Source of the DNA: Asterias rubens
Lineage: Eukaryota; Echinodermata; Asteroidea; Forcipulatida; Asteriidae
Assembly: GCF_902459465.1 (NCBI RefSeq)
Contig: NC_047076.1
Location: 14,144,146-14,208,145 of the forward strand
Length of the DNA: 64,000 nucleotides
Direction: 5' to 3'
The notes under the pieces were generated by a model. It did not search any database. It saw only the letters and a program-made list of their open reading frames with translations, and was not told the DNA's origin. Of the stretch, positions 55,639 through 64,000 are shown piece after piece. Position 1 is the first letter of the stretch; every line of letters begins with the position of its first letter. Position numbers and translations under genes: made by a program.

Positions 55639-58600
55639 CTATCCATAAAGAGAACACATGTTCAAAATAAAACAATATTGATGTACTTTAAAGTCACCTG
55701 GAAGCGGTATTTTGTCAAAATAAAGCTTTTGTCACTATAATATGTGCTTCAATGAGTGGAATGTGAAATAAACAGTTAACTAAGGTTCAAATAAATTAGT
55801 TATTATCTTATTTACAAACTTAAGAGTAGGCTCCGACCCGAGAGGGCGCTGTTTGTTACGTCAATAGACCTTATCGCAAATACCAATGCGCAAGCACAGA
55901 CTGTTGAATGAGGTGCATTGTGGGATAGATATGGATCAAATTTGGATACCAGCTAGACCACAATGCACCTAATTCCAAGCTTTACGCGCGCGCCCCAGTA
56001 TTTGCGAAAAGGTCTATTGAGGCGTGATATTTGAAGAGAAAATGCTGCACAGCGCTGAAAAAGACAGTGGATCGGACCACTAGGTACTATTGCTCTTGTG
56101 AGTCTGACCAGCCATGCAGACTGACCCCAACTTTAGTTGTTTTGCTGCATCCAGCAGCAATACACTTGGTCGGCATTGTCGGAAAAGTGCAAGAAAAAAC
56201 TTTTTCGAAACAAACAATTCAATGACTTGGACTTGCATGTACTTGCATTTCCCTTTGTGCGTTGAATACACGCCTGGCACAGAGCCAAAAACGAGTGCTC
56301 CTGCTTTTTATGGTTTCACGAAGGGCAAATATCTTTGACCTACATTGTTTACGTGTGGCCCCAAACAACCACAATGGCCAAAACTTGTTTTTTTGTTTCC
56401 ACGAACAGCCACTTTGTGTATTGCTCTATTGTGTGAAAATTTCCCCTTGCACAGCGAAAAAAGTAGGTGATCCGGCTTTTGCGTTTTCACAAACAGCAAC
56501 ACAACGCGCTGCACACAGACCACATTTTGTACAGTGTTCACGAAGAGACACTTTTGTTAATTGAATAATTATTCATTAATTAAACCATTTGGACAAAATT
56601 GGAAACAGATTTGTATGATTTAGGATCTCTAATTTCCTGATATGTAAACATTTCAAAGATTAAATATCGAAACGTCTACCAACCAGTGATTTGAAAGTTA
56701 GCATAACTTCAAACGCGATTTTCTCCAAACAAACATTTTTTGCTACAGGGGACAAATAGTCAATTCGTGAAAACGATGAGAAATTGTATACTGTCTCCCA
56801 ACTCCTCACAAGCTCACGGCTAGACACTTTTTTTTTTTTTATAGCCCTGGTGGGAGCTGGAATATTTTGTATTGAAGTAAAGAAATGTGATTAACTGACC
56901 TGTTGACAGAGCTGAAGTTGTGGATAATCTTTGAGAGCCCAACTGACTATTTCTTCATTTTCTCCTAATGTGATAGTGCATGTGCTATACACAAGGTAGC
57001 CTCCTGGACGCAACAACTTGACAGCCTGAGAAAAGATCAATCATGTCACAATAGTCAAGTCCAATAAAACAAGAAAAGTCAAGTTTGGAAACACAAATGC
57101 CCTACAAGCCAGTCCGTTTCTTGACACTTGACACATGTAGAACATAGTTAGTACTTTGTTCACAAATCTTCTTAGCCAGTGTTGTACAACCAATAATGTA
57201 CAGCGGATACTGTGCCATGTAGGTGGGAAAGACCAATGGGTGAAAAGGTGAGAAGGTGAGGAGGGGTGAGGGAAGGCAGAGGGAATAGTAGGGTGGGAAG
57301 GCAACAGTTATTTTGTTTAAGCGTAATAACGTTGACATTTGGCCTAGGGTGCAAAAGTAATAGGCATCTTGGGATCCCAAGACCAATCCACAAACAAAGA
57401 CCAATCCACAAACCAAGACCAATCCACAAACAAAGACCAATCCACAAACAAAGACCAATCCACAAACCAAGTTTGGTGTCGATATGACAAGTACTTTTTG
57501 AGATATTGCTCAGACAACATTTCCTTTGGTTTTATCCATAATGACCATATTGTTTGCCTGTAATACGACATTGACAGACCTCTTGGGGTAAGAGGGGGGG
57601 ATCCCAAAACCAATCCACAAACAAAGACCAAGTTAGGAGTTGATGGCTGGCTGGCCAAAGGCCACAGAGAAGATCCGTGAACGCCGCCTCAAGCTTGCTG
57701 GGCACTGTGTCCGCCACTTGGAGCTTGCCTCTTGCCCAACCATCCTCTGGGAGCCCACCCAAGGCAAGGCTTCGCGTGGGAGAAGATGTCTCTCCTTTGT
57801 AGACACATTATAACACCATGCACCCTCGGAGGGTAGGTCATACAAACCCTCCGGTACACACGCACACGCACAAATCACAACACCATAACACCATGCACGC
57901 ACATCCACACCCACACACACTGTTCATGTCAACATCAAAAATTGAGTACATACCGTTGAAAAAAATTGTCGCTGATAAGCAGGGTAAGATTTGACTTCAC
58001 TGAGTTGAAGTTGGTTGGCTATCTGAGGTCGCTGACCAAGTCCACTGCATGGAGCATCAAGAAGTATGTAGTCAAAGGACTCAGGACTAAACGGTGGTGC
58101 ATCTAGTGAAATGAAGTTTAGAAAGCAATTCAAATTAAAGACACTGGACACCTTTTTGGTAATTGTCAAAGACACGTCTTCTCACTTGTTGTATTTCAAC
58201 ATATGTATAAAATAACTAACCTGTGAGGAGTTGAGCTCAATCGATTGGTGAAGTTGCGAGATAATGATGAAAGAAAAAACACTATCAACCAGTCCCCATT
58301 ACTAATAAACAAGTAAGGTTTTATGCTAATAATTATTTTGAGTAATTACTAATAGTGTCCACTGCCTTTAAATTACTAGTTTGCCTAATAACTCACACAG
58401 GAGTAGCAGAAATATTTATAAAACAATTAATTTAATAATTACCAATAGTATCCAGTGTCTTTAAAGTCACCTGGAAGTGGTATTTTGTCAAAATAAAGCC
58501 TTTGTCACTAAGAATGTGTTTTGATGAGTGGAATGTGAATAAACAGTTAACTAAGGTTCTTAAAAATTAGTTCTTATGTTATTTACAAATTTAAGAGTAG

Positions 58601-61600
58601 GCCCGGCCAAAGAGGGCGCTGTTTGTGACATCAATCGGGGCGCTATACTTGAAGGTGTAGTCTGGCCCCTTATACTATGTCTGATACCTACGGTCCACGA
58701 CGCAGACTGCACGCACTTACGGCTGCTATGCGGGCGGCCCACTCGGATTGTGAATTGCATGCAGTGCCAGCAAAAAATCGTGACGCTTGGCGTAGGCTAA
58801 AAAAAGGTATGTCTTTCAGGTACCTTTGTCGACTACCCACTAACTGGAAAAATTGTTGGGATGGCGTCATGTTTTAGAATAACTTTTCTCTTCATGTCCA
58901 AATAATGTGTGGTGTATTTTGGATTCAAAGCACAATGGCTCAAAGTGTTCGCTGCACAGCACTGAAAAAGACGTCTGACCGAGCCACTATTGCTCTTGTG
59001 AGTCTGACTATGCAAACTGACCCCATCCTTAGCAATATACCTGGTCGGCATTGCCGGAGAAATGCAAGAAAATAACTGTTTATCGAACGGTGTAAACTCA
59101 TGACTTGGACTAACATGTACTTTGCACGTGTGTTTACTCTACGCATTGCAGGCAAATTCGAGGGGGGTCGATGTTTGATCGGGCAAAGTCTGCCTCGATT
59201 GACGTCACAAAGGGGCAGGCGGAGTCACCCCCCAAACATCTTTATCTATTTTTTAAACGTATAAATCGTGCCAAACAATTACTAAAAAAATTGTTTTATT
59301 GTTGACATACATTTACTCTTATAAATTATATTTCCAGGTGACTTTAAATGCTGATGCTACTCGTTGTATCTAAAAATCTCCTTCCATTACATGGCTCTAA
59401 GAACACATTTGGACTGTTTATCAAATCTTACCTGAATTACATGAGGATTGCATACAACATGCCTTGGTAGAGTCATACACAAAAGTTTGTATACAGTTCA
59501 GACCCATCCTCCTGGCATTTTGCTTGATTTTGTTGATCTTACTCGGGGATTTATCCAATGCAATGACAACACCTTGATCCTTCATGAGTGTAGCCAAGTG
59601 AGTGGTCTTTCCACCTGGTTTTAGTGACGAGTTAAAAAAAGTATTGATACTTGAGAAAGTTTATGCACTCTCGGCACTCCGATTGTTCAAAGACTGGTCA
59701 CCTGTACTAATAATAAATGTAATGAGTTCTTATATTAGGCACTTAATCTCACCCAATGGAAGTCTCAAAGCGCTCAGTATTTAATTTGGTTTTCCCTGCA
59801 AGTTATACGGAGCATGAACTTAATTCCTTTACATAGCATAATGTAATGGTTTAAAAGGTGCTGTGGCGCACTATGCAGCCAATCAACCCCAGAAAGACCA
59901 GGGTTAACCCCATCTCTTCACAATAACTGCACTGGGGTCTTTCACAAGCATTATAAAAACACACTGGACCTACAGTAAGATTTTACGTCCCATTCGAGGA
60001 ACGCAGCAATAATGGTTAAGTGTCTTGCTCACGGACGCAAGTGTATCGAGACTTGAACCCATACTCTACTGATTAGAAAGACCAAAGCTAGAGTCCAATG
60101 TTCAAATCCGCTTGGCAACGACACGCCGTTACACTGTATTAACATGTAATATAAAGATTATTGCAATAACAATTACAAGGTTAAAGCACCTATTATATAC
60201 CTCATATATAGAATCCTCTAATCCGATCCGTTAAAAAATGGAGTCAGGGAAATAGCTGTGCCCCCTTTTTCTATCAAGATGATGTCATAGTCTACTATGC
60301 CCAGGGCATAGTCAATCGACTGTGCCCGCATTAAAAAAAACGGCTGCAAAAAGGTTGTTCATGTGTACTGTATGATGTACATGTATGACTAGCGTTCCTC
60401 ACCGAGGGCCTCACCGAGGGCCTCACCGAGGGCCTCACCGAGGGCCTCACCGAGGGCCTCACCGAGGGCCTCACCGAGGGCCTCACCGAGGGCCTCACCG
60501 AGGGCCTCACCGAGGGCCTCACCGAGGGCCTCACCGAGGGCCTCACCGAGGGCCTCACCGAGGGCCTCACCGAGGGCCTCACCGAGGGCCTCACCGAGGG
60601 CCTCACCGAGGGCCTCACCGAGGGCCTCACCGAGGGCCTCACCGAGGGCCTCACCGAGGGCCTCACCGAGGGCCTCACCGAGGGCCTCACCGAGGGCCTC
60701 ACCGAGGGCCTCACCGAGGGCCTCACCGAGGGCCTCACCGAGGGCCTCACCGAGGGCCTCACCGAGGGCCTCACCGAGGGCCTCACCGAGGGCCTCACCG
60801 AGGGCCTCACCGAGGGCCTCACCGAGGGTCTCACCGAGGGCCTCACCGAGGGCCTCACCGAGGGCCTCACCGAGGGCCTCACCGAGGGCCTCACCGAGGG
60901 CCTCACCGAGGGCCTCACCGAGGGCCTCACCGAGGGCCTCACCGAGGGCCTCACCGAGGGCCTCACCGAGGGCCTCACCGAGGGCCTCACCGAGGGCCTC
61001 ACCGAGGGCCTCACCGAGGGCCTCACCGAGGGCCTCACCGAGGGCCTCACCGAGGGCCTCACCGAGGGCCTCACCGAGGGCCTCACCGAGGGCCTCACCG
61101 AGGGCCTCACCGAGGGCCTCACCGAGGGCCTCACCGAGGGCCTCACCGAGGGCCTCACCGAGGGCCTCACCGAGGGCCTCACCGAGGGCCTTTAACTGTG
61201 CTCCCATTATTAAGCAGTCAATATTTCTTTTATACCAATTCTATACCATTTGGCTGTGCGTGCCAAAATAAATGTGAATGAGATATGGAGCATATAGACA
61301 AGACAGGTGGATAAGCTTAAGAGAATGAGCTACGGAGCATAGACAAGATAGGTGGACAAGAGAATGAGATAAGGAGCAAGACAAGATGGGTGGATAAGAG
61401 AATGAGATAAGGAGCATAGACAAGATGGGTGGATAAGAGAATGAGATAAGGAGCAAGACAAGATGGGTGGATAAGAGAATGAGATAAGGAGCATAGACAA
61501 GATGGGTGGATAAGAGAATGAGATAAGGAGCAAGACAAGATGGGTGGATAAGAGAATGAGATAAGGAGCATAGACAAGATGGGTGGATAAGAGAATGAGA

Positions 61601-62850
61601 TAAGGAGCAAGACAAGATGGGTGGATAAGAGAATGAGATAAGGAGCAAGACAAGATGGGTGGATAAGAGAATGAGATAAGGAGCATAGACATGAGAGGTG
61701 GATAAGAGAATGAGATAAGGAGCATAGACAAGATGGGTGGATAAGAGAATGAGATAAGGAGCATAGACAAGATAGGTGGACAACAGAATGAGATAAGGAG
61801 CAAGACAAGATGGGTGGATAAGAGAATGAGATAAGGAGCATAGACAAGATGGGTGGATAAGAGAATGAGATAAGGAGCATAGACAAGATAGGTGGACAAC
61901 AGAATGAGATAAGGAGCAAGACAAGATGGGTGGATAAGAGAATTAAGGAGCATAGGTAACATAGGTGGATATGATAATATTCTATATCGAGGAGAAACGT
62001 ACCTGGAGCAGCACACATATCTAGTAGTCTTCTGCCTGGCTGAGGATTCAGGACATGACTGACAACAATGGATGGTAGATTTTGAAGGAACAACCTGTCC
62101 ACAAGAACTCCATTCAATGATGGACAATCAAAAATTGGCTCTGTCATGTGAACACCCATCCCCCTTTGTCCATAGTTAAGAGAAAGAAAACAACATTAGT
62201 CAAGGTTGTTGTCTGTAGCAATTACTATCACATTAGTGTTTCATTCAGTCTTACCTCATAAAAGACAGTGGGAACTATTGGTAGTTACTAAAATTATTAT
62301 CACAAAACCTTACTTGGTAACTAGTAGTGGGGAGTTGTTGATAGTATAAAACATTGTGAGAAACAGCTCCCTCTGAAGTTCATGTAACGTAGTTATTGAG
62401 AAGGAAGTAATGTTCCACAAAATTGATTTCGAGACCTCTGAAGGCACACAGCTTCTTGTGGCAAGGGTGTTTTTGACACATTGAGTTAATATTTTGTTTT
62501 CACATTTGATGTTTCATTTTTTGTGTAATAATTATAGTAATGTTTTTAATGACTATTTTTGTAAACTGCACATTTTGGCTTTTAGCCGCACTGTGTTGCA
62601 GTGTTTTAATAAATAAACCATGAATAATAATAATAATAATTGAAGTGAATTGAAATCCCAAGTGTTCATGGCAGTAACAATTGTTTTACTCACCTTGGAG
62701 AGCTGTTGCCAACAAAAAGATCTTTTCTACTCATAGCTGCACATCCATTACCAATAAATGCTTTATTTCCTTTGAATCTGTGGATAAATCCTTTCCTACA
62801 TTGGCTGTCAATATCCACAAAGACAGAAACTTTGTCTCCTTTAATAATAT
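55465..62850 (-). CDS. NSUN6: NSUN6, RNA cytosine-5 methyltransferase (last six exons)
   Basis: SAM-dependent m5C methyltransferase; the family methylates C72 of certain tRNAs and some mRNAs. Six phased exons give about 316 residues: end of the PUA-side region ([11 protein letters not shown]), motif I ([15 protein letters not shown]), ALDKS, motif IV with the release Cys ([13 protein letters not shown]), motif VI with the catalytic Cys ([14 protein letters not shown]) and the C-terminal [10 protein letters not shown]. 'GVHMTEPIF...[20 protein letters not shown]' wording is specific for NSUN6 over other NSUN proteins. The N-terminal and PUA exons lie right of position 64000 or were not found. 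All active-site motifs are intact. Confidence 0.93.
55690..56340. repeat. M3 element with nested insertion, 3' of NSUN6 exon E
   Basis: 'AAAGTCACCTGGAAGCGG' start, 'GGCTCCGACCCGAGAGGGCG', then a foreign 160-bp segment, then 'AGCAATACACTTGGTCGGCA'. It ends without the terminal GGTGACTTTAA. Confidence 0.68.
55864..56022. repeat. Palindromic insert nested in M3
   Basis: AATAGACCTTATCGCAAATAC at the left and GTATTTGCGAAAAGGTCTATT at the right as inverted ends. Inner arms 'ATGAGGTGCATTGTGG' / 'CCACAATGCACCTAAT'. The undisrupted M3 at 58620-58660 shows the empty site. Confidence 0.7.
56900..57025 (-). CDS. NSUN6: NSUN6 exon E (motif VI, catalytic Cys)
   Basis: Phase 0 both ends. Encodes [20 protein letters not shown], then [20 protein letters not shown]. 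The TCT Cys is the nucleophile in this family. Confidence 0.94.
57375..57475. repeat. 18-bp tandem array, five copies
   Basis: ACCAATCCACAAAC(A/C)AAG repeated five times; a further one and a half copies lie at 57605-57632 beside the LINE fragment. The GA-rich stretch 57240-57300 is adjacent. Confidence 0.88.
57640..57813 (+). pseudogene. Non-LTR retrotransposon ORF2 C-terminal remnant
   Basis: Plus-strand frame reads [20 protein letters not shown], then [11 protein letters not shown] and [16 protein letters not shown], matching the C-terminal RERRLRLAGHC...PTYVDTL region of non-LTR retrotransposon proteins. No RT core nearby. Inserted in an NSUN6 intron in antisense. Confidence 0.75.
57820..57935. 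repeat. Simple (CA)-rich stretch with small palindrome
   Basis: 'ACCCTCGGAGGGTAGG' then CA-rich 'ACACACGCACACGCACAAAT' and 'ATCCACACCCACACACAC'. Confidence 0.7.
57954..58102 (-). CDS. NSUN6: NSUN6 exon D (motif IV)
   Basis: Encodes [20 protein letters not shown], then [20 protein letters not shown] and RQFFST. The PCS Cys is the conserved motif IV residue. Acceptor TCACTAG, donor GTATGT; leaves in phase 0. Confidence 0.94.
58133..58376. repeat. M1 MITE, centre deleted
   Basis: ATTAAAGACACTGGACACC to AGTGTCCACTGCCTTTAAA in 240 bp; the middle third is missing. Confidence 0.7.
58430..58466. repeat. M1 end fragment abutting M3
   Basis: AATTACCAATAGTATCCAG then TGTCTTTAAAG; shares TTAA with the M3 copy that starts here. 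Confidence 0.6.
58463..59350. repeat. M3 element, longest copy
   Basis: TTAAAGTCACCTGGAAGTGG to 'TTTCCAGGTGACTTTAAA', about 888 bp with inverted TTAA-bounded ends. Inside: 'AGTAGGCCCGGCCAAAGAGG', 'AAAGTCTGCCTCGATTGACG' and 'CAGGCGGAGTCACCCCCCAA'. No transposase frame. Confidence 0.76.
59432..59614 (-). CDS. NSUN6: NSUN6 exon C (SAM-binding core)
   Basis: Encodes [20 protein letters not shown], then [20 protein letters not shown] and KACC. It completes motif I and includes the acidic end of strand beta2 that binds the SAM ribose. Acceptor AACCAG, donor GTAAGA. Confidence 0.93.
59850..60135 (-). repeat. tRNA-derived SINE, diverged
   Basis: 'GTCTTGCTCACGGACGCAAG', then GAGACTTGAACCCATACTC (box B on minus) in an order matching the first SINE family. 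Confidence 0.55.
60397..61190. repeat. 12-bp satellite, 66 copies
   Basis: CCTCACCGAGGG repeated 66 times with one visible substitution (C to T at 60829). As 12 is divisible by three, several frames stay open (Arg-Pro-Ser-Val, His-Arg-Gly-Pro and Gly-Glu-Ala-Leu repeats); none is a gene. Lies in the NSUN6 intron between exons B and C. Confidence 0.97.
61270..61960. repeat. 38/39-bp tandem array, about 18 copies
   Basis: Unit words GATAAGAGAATGAGATAAGG, then AGC(AT)AGACAAGATGGGTG. 38-bp units (AGCAAGAC) and 39-bp units (AGCATAGAC) are mixed, so frames shift. Three frames show long Leu/Ile/Ser repeats that are shadows. It ends about 40 bp from the donor of NSUN6 exon B. Confidence 0.95.
62003..62163 (-). 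CDS. NSUN6: NSUN6 exon B (motif X to motif I)
   Basis: Encodes [20 protein letters not shown], then [20 protein letters not shown] and LLDMCAAPG. Acceptor ACAAAG has purines nearby but phase and alignment are exact. Donor GTACGT; the 38/39-bp array starts about 35 bp beyond it. Confidence 0.93.
62262..62482. repeat. M1 MITE, right end lost
   Basis: AAAAGACAGTGGGAACTATT to 'GGCAAGGGTGTTTTTGACA'. Confidence 0.62.
62490..62642 (+). repeat. Probable LINE 3' tail with (AAT)n
   Basis: 'TTTTAATAAATAAACCATG' followed by AATAATAATAATAATAATT. AATAAA plus simple tail; inference. Confidence 0.45.
62694..62850 (-). CDS. NSUN6: NSUN6 exon A (PUA end to linker)
   Basis: Encodes [20 protein letters not shown], then [19 protein letters not shown], aligning with GDVISVYSDIKGKCKKG and FLGNGISELSRKEIF of human NSUN6. 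Acceptor TACTCAG; 2 nt in, 2 nt out. An upstream exon must supply the first base of its first codon. Confidence 0.9.
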
Positions 62851-64000
62851 CTGAGTAAAGGAAAGGGAAAACACACTAGATAAACACAGTGATGTCTTTA
62901 AAAGTAGAACTAAGAGAGTGTGTGCTGAAAAAGCAAGATGTACGACATACCAGTACACACGCATACAAGGGGAGTGTGAATAAGAGTTTGTGTAATGTGA
63001 GCTTTAATCATTGCTTAGGAATTGGACCCGTTTACACTAGATCCAGAAAGGTGGATCAGACCTGGTTCAGACCTGGTTCAGATCTGGCAATAAGGATTAA
63101 CGGCTAGTGTAAATGCAAAACTGCCGGATCAGACCCGGTTGAAGATGTGGTTATTTTAACCCATGTTTCGAGGAGGGTTGAATCCGGCAATTAGTTGATC
63201 AGATCAGGCAAAGTTGATCCAAATATAATAGTAAACGCAAAGGTGGATCAGACCAGGCAATTTGATGTGGTCATTTCCGACTTCACATGGTGCGCTTTTT
63301 GCTTGTGCTTGGGTGGGACTTCCATTTTTCTAATTTATTTATATTTGTTGTGGGTGTCTAGTCTCAGTTGTTGTGAGTGTCATGCACAGTGCACATGCAA
63401 TGTGTCTGTGTGTGTGTGAAACGTTTTGTTTTTTCAGCGTCCCTAAATACATACCTCGTTACGTTCGGAAATTGCTTTGTTTCTGTGTTTTGTTCATTCC
63501 CATCTATTTCTACCTCCATCGTTGTTGTTCTAAACATAACACGTTTTGAGGGACAATCTAATGATTTTCGAGAATGAACTTTTTTGATTATCTCGACGAT
63601 CTTGACAACTTGCTTGCTGAGAAGTCGTGCACACGTTCCCACCATTATGTACTTTTCTTCTTTGCCAATACTATTGAAATTAACGATAACAAACACAGAT
63701 TGTGACATTTTCAGGAAAATATGGTGCACTATAGTTGTGACCCTTGAACTCTTTGTGAGAGCGGTGATGTCACTACCAATGTACATCCAGTTCAAAAGGG
63801 GGATTGGAGCCGATTCACTACTGGTTCTTGATCTGCGGTCGTAAACAACATGTGGGATCTCAATCAACCTGTCTGGATCTAGTATAATCGCGGTGTTGGA
63901 CTCAACTAAGACAACATATAAACATCACTGCATTGTGGCCTTGTTCTATTATGGGGTCTGTTCCAGTTCCAGAATAAACTAAAATAAAATACAATACAAT
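62851..64000. other. NSUN6 upstream intron (window end)
   Basis: No PUA-domain exon could be recognised here. 63020-63250 has repeated GGATCAGACC-type words (GGTGGATCAGACCTGG, GCCGGATCAGACCCGG). A 167-codon minus frame at 63364-63867 has no motif I know and no NSUN6 similarity. The gene must continue right of 64000. Confidence 0.45.

Noticed and set aside
58463..59350. M3 as an autonomous transposon
   Set aside because: At about 890 bp it is too short and contains no transposase-like frame.
60331..61281. Three overlapping frames of 270-300 codons (Arg-Pro-Ser-Val, His-Arg-Gly-Pro, Gly-Glu-Ala-Leu repeats)
   Set aside because: All are readings of the 12-bp satellite in an NSUN6 intron.
61241..62159. 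Leu/Ile/Ser-rich frames of 227-280 codons on the minus strand
   Set aside because: Readings of the 38/39-bp array; the longest one runs into real NSUN6 exon B at its N-terminal end only by chance of frame.
63364..63867. 167-codon minus frame as an NSUN6 5' exon
   Set aside because: No similarity to the NSUN6 N-terminal or PUA region; ends in CA-repeat-derived residues.

Overview
The window looks like eukaryotic, intron-rich genomic DNA of a marine deuterostome invertebrate. An echinoderm is most likely, possibly a sea star. I infer this from a class-typical integrin alpha with about 19 phased exons, an NSUN6 orthologue, a Ly6/uPAR protein and dense short palindromic repeats. The species call is inference; no species-diagnostic marker was seen. 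Most long open frames here are shadows of tandem repeats, so the genes below were rebuilt exon by exon from splice sites and phase.

Layout. (1) 1167-32512, minus strand: 19 phase-consistent exons of an integrin alpha subunit (838 codons: signal peptide, seven-bladed beta-propeller with three Ca-binding loops, thigh and calf regions). The C-terminus, with membrane segment and tail, lies left of position 1. Its introns hold a 2.7-kb minisatellite (54-bp unit, many copies with a CACGTG core), an 11 x 46-bp array, tRNA-derived SINEs, LINE remnants and many short TIR elements. (2) 34364-36301, plus strand: a three-exon Ly6/uPAR (three-finger) protein with signal peptide and probable GPI anchor, head to head with the integrin gene about 1.85 kb away. 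(3) 36.3-42.6 kb: repeat-rich spacer, including an unexplained block at 38.6-40.3 kb, a 288-bp tandem duplication and two related hairpins. (4) 42619-50241, plus strand: a secreted leucine-rich-repeat protein. After a short LRR domain it carries a Lys/Gly/Arg block and then a Pro-containing heptad block rich in Glu, ending in an unrecognised tail. I know no named family with this architecture, and it is the most novel item here. (5) 55465-62850, minus strand: the last six exons of the RNA m5C methyltransferase NSUN6, including both catalytic cysteines; its N-terminal and PUA exons lie right of the window. Its introns carry 66 nearly perfect copies of a 12-mer and about 18 copies of a 38/39-mer.

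Mobile DNA dominates the rest. Three abundant short families (called M1, M2, M3 here) all end in TTAA and look like non-autonomous piggyBac-type elements; one M1-like copy is nested in an M2 copy with duplicated TTAA. Other foldback families recur two or more times (M4 and M5 hairpins, GGGCCCAATTTCATGG elements, 'GATTAATCC' elements). No prokaryotic features, CRISPR arrays or convincing functional tRNA/rRNA genes were found. The genes do not form a pathway. Integrin, Ly6 and the LRR protein are all predicted surface or secreted proteins, while NSUN6 is an RNA-modifying enzyme.
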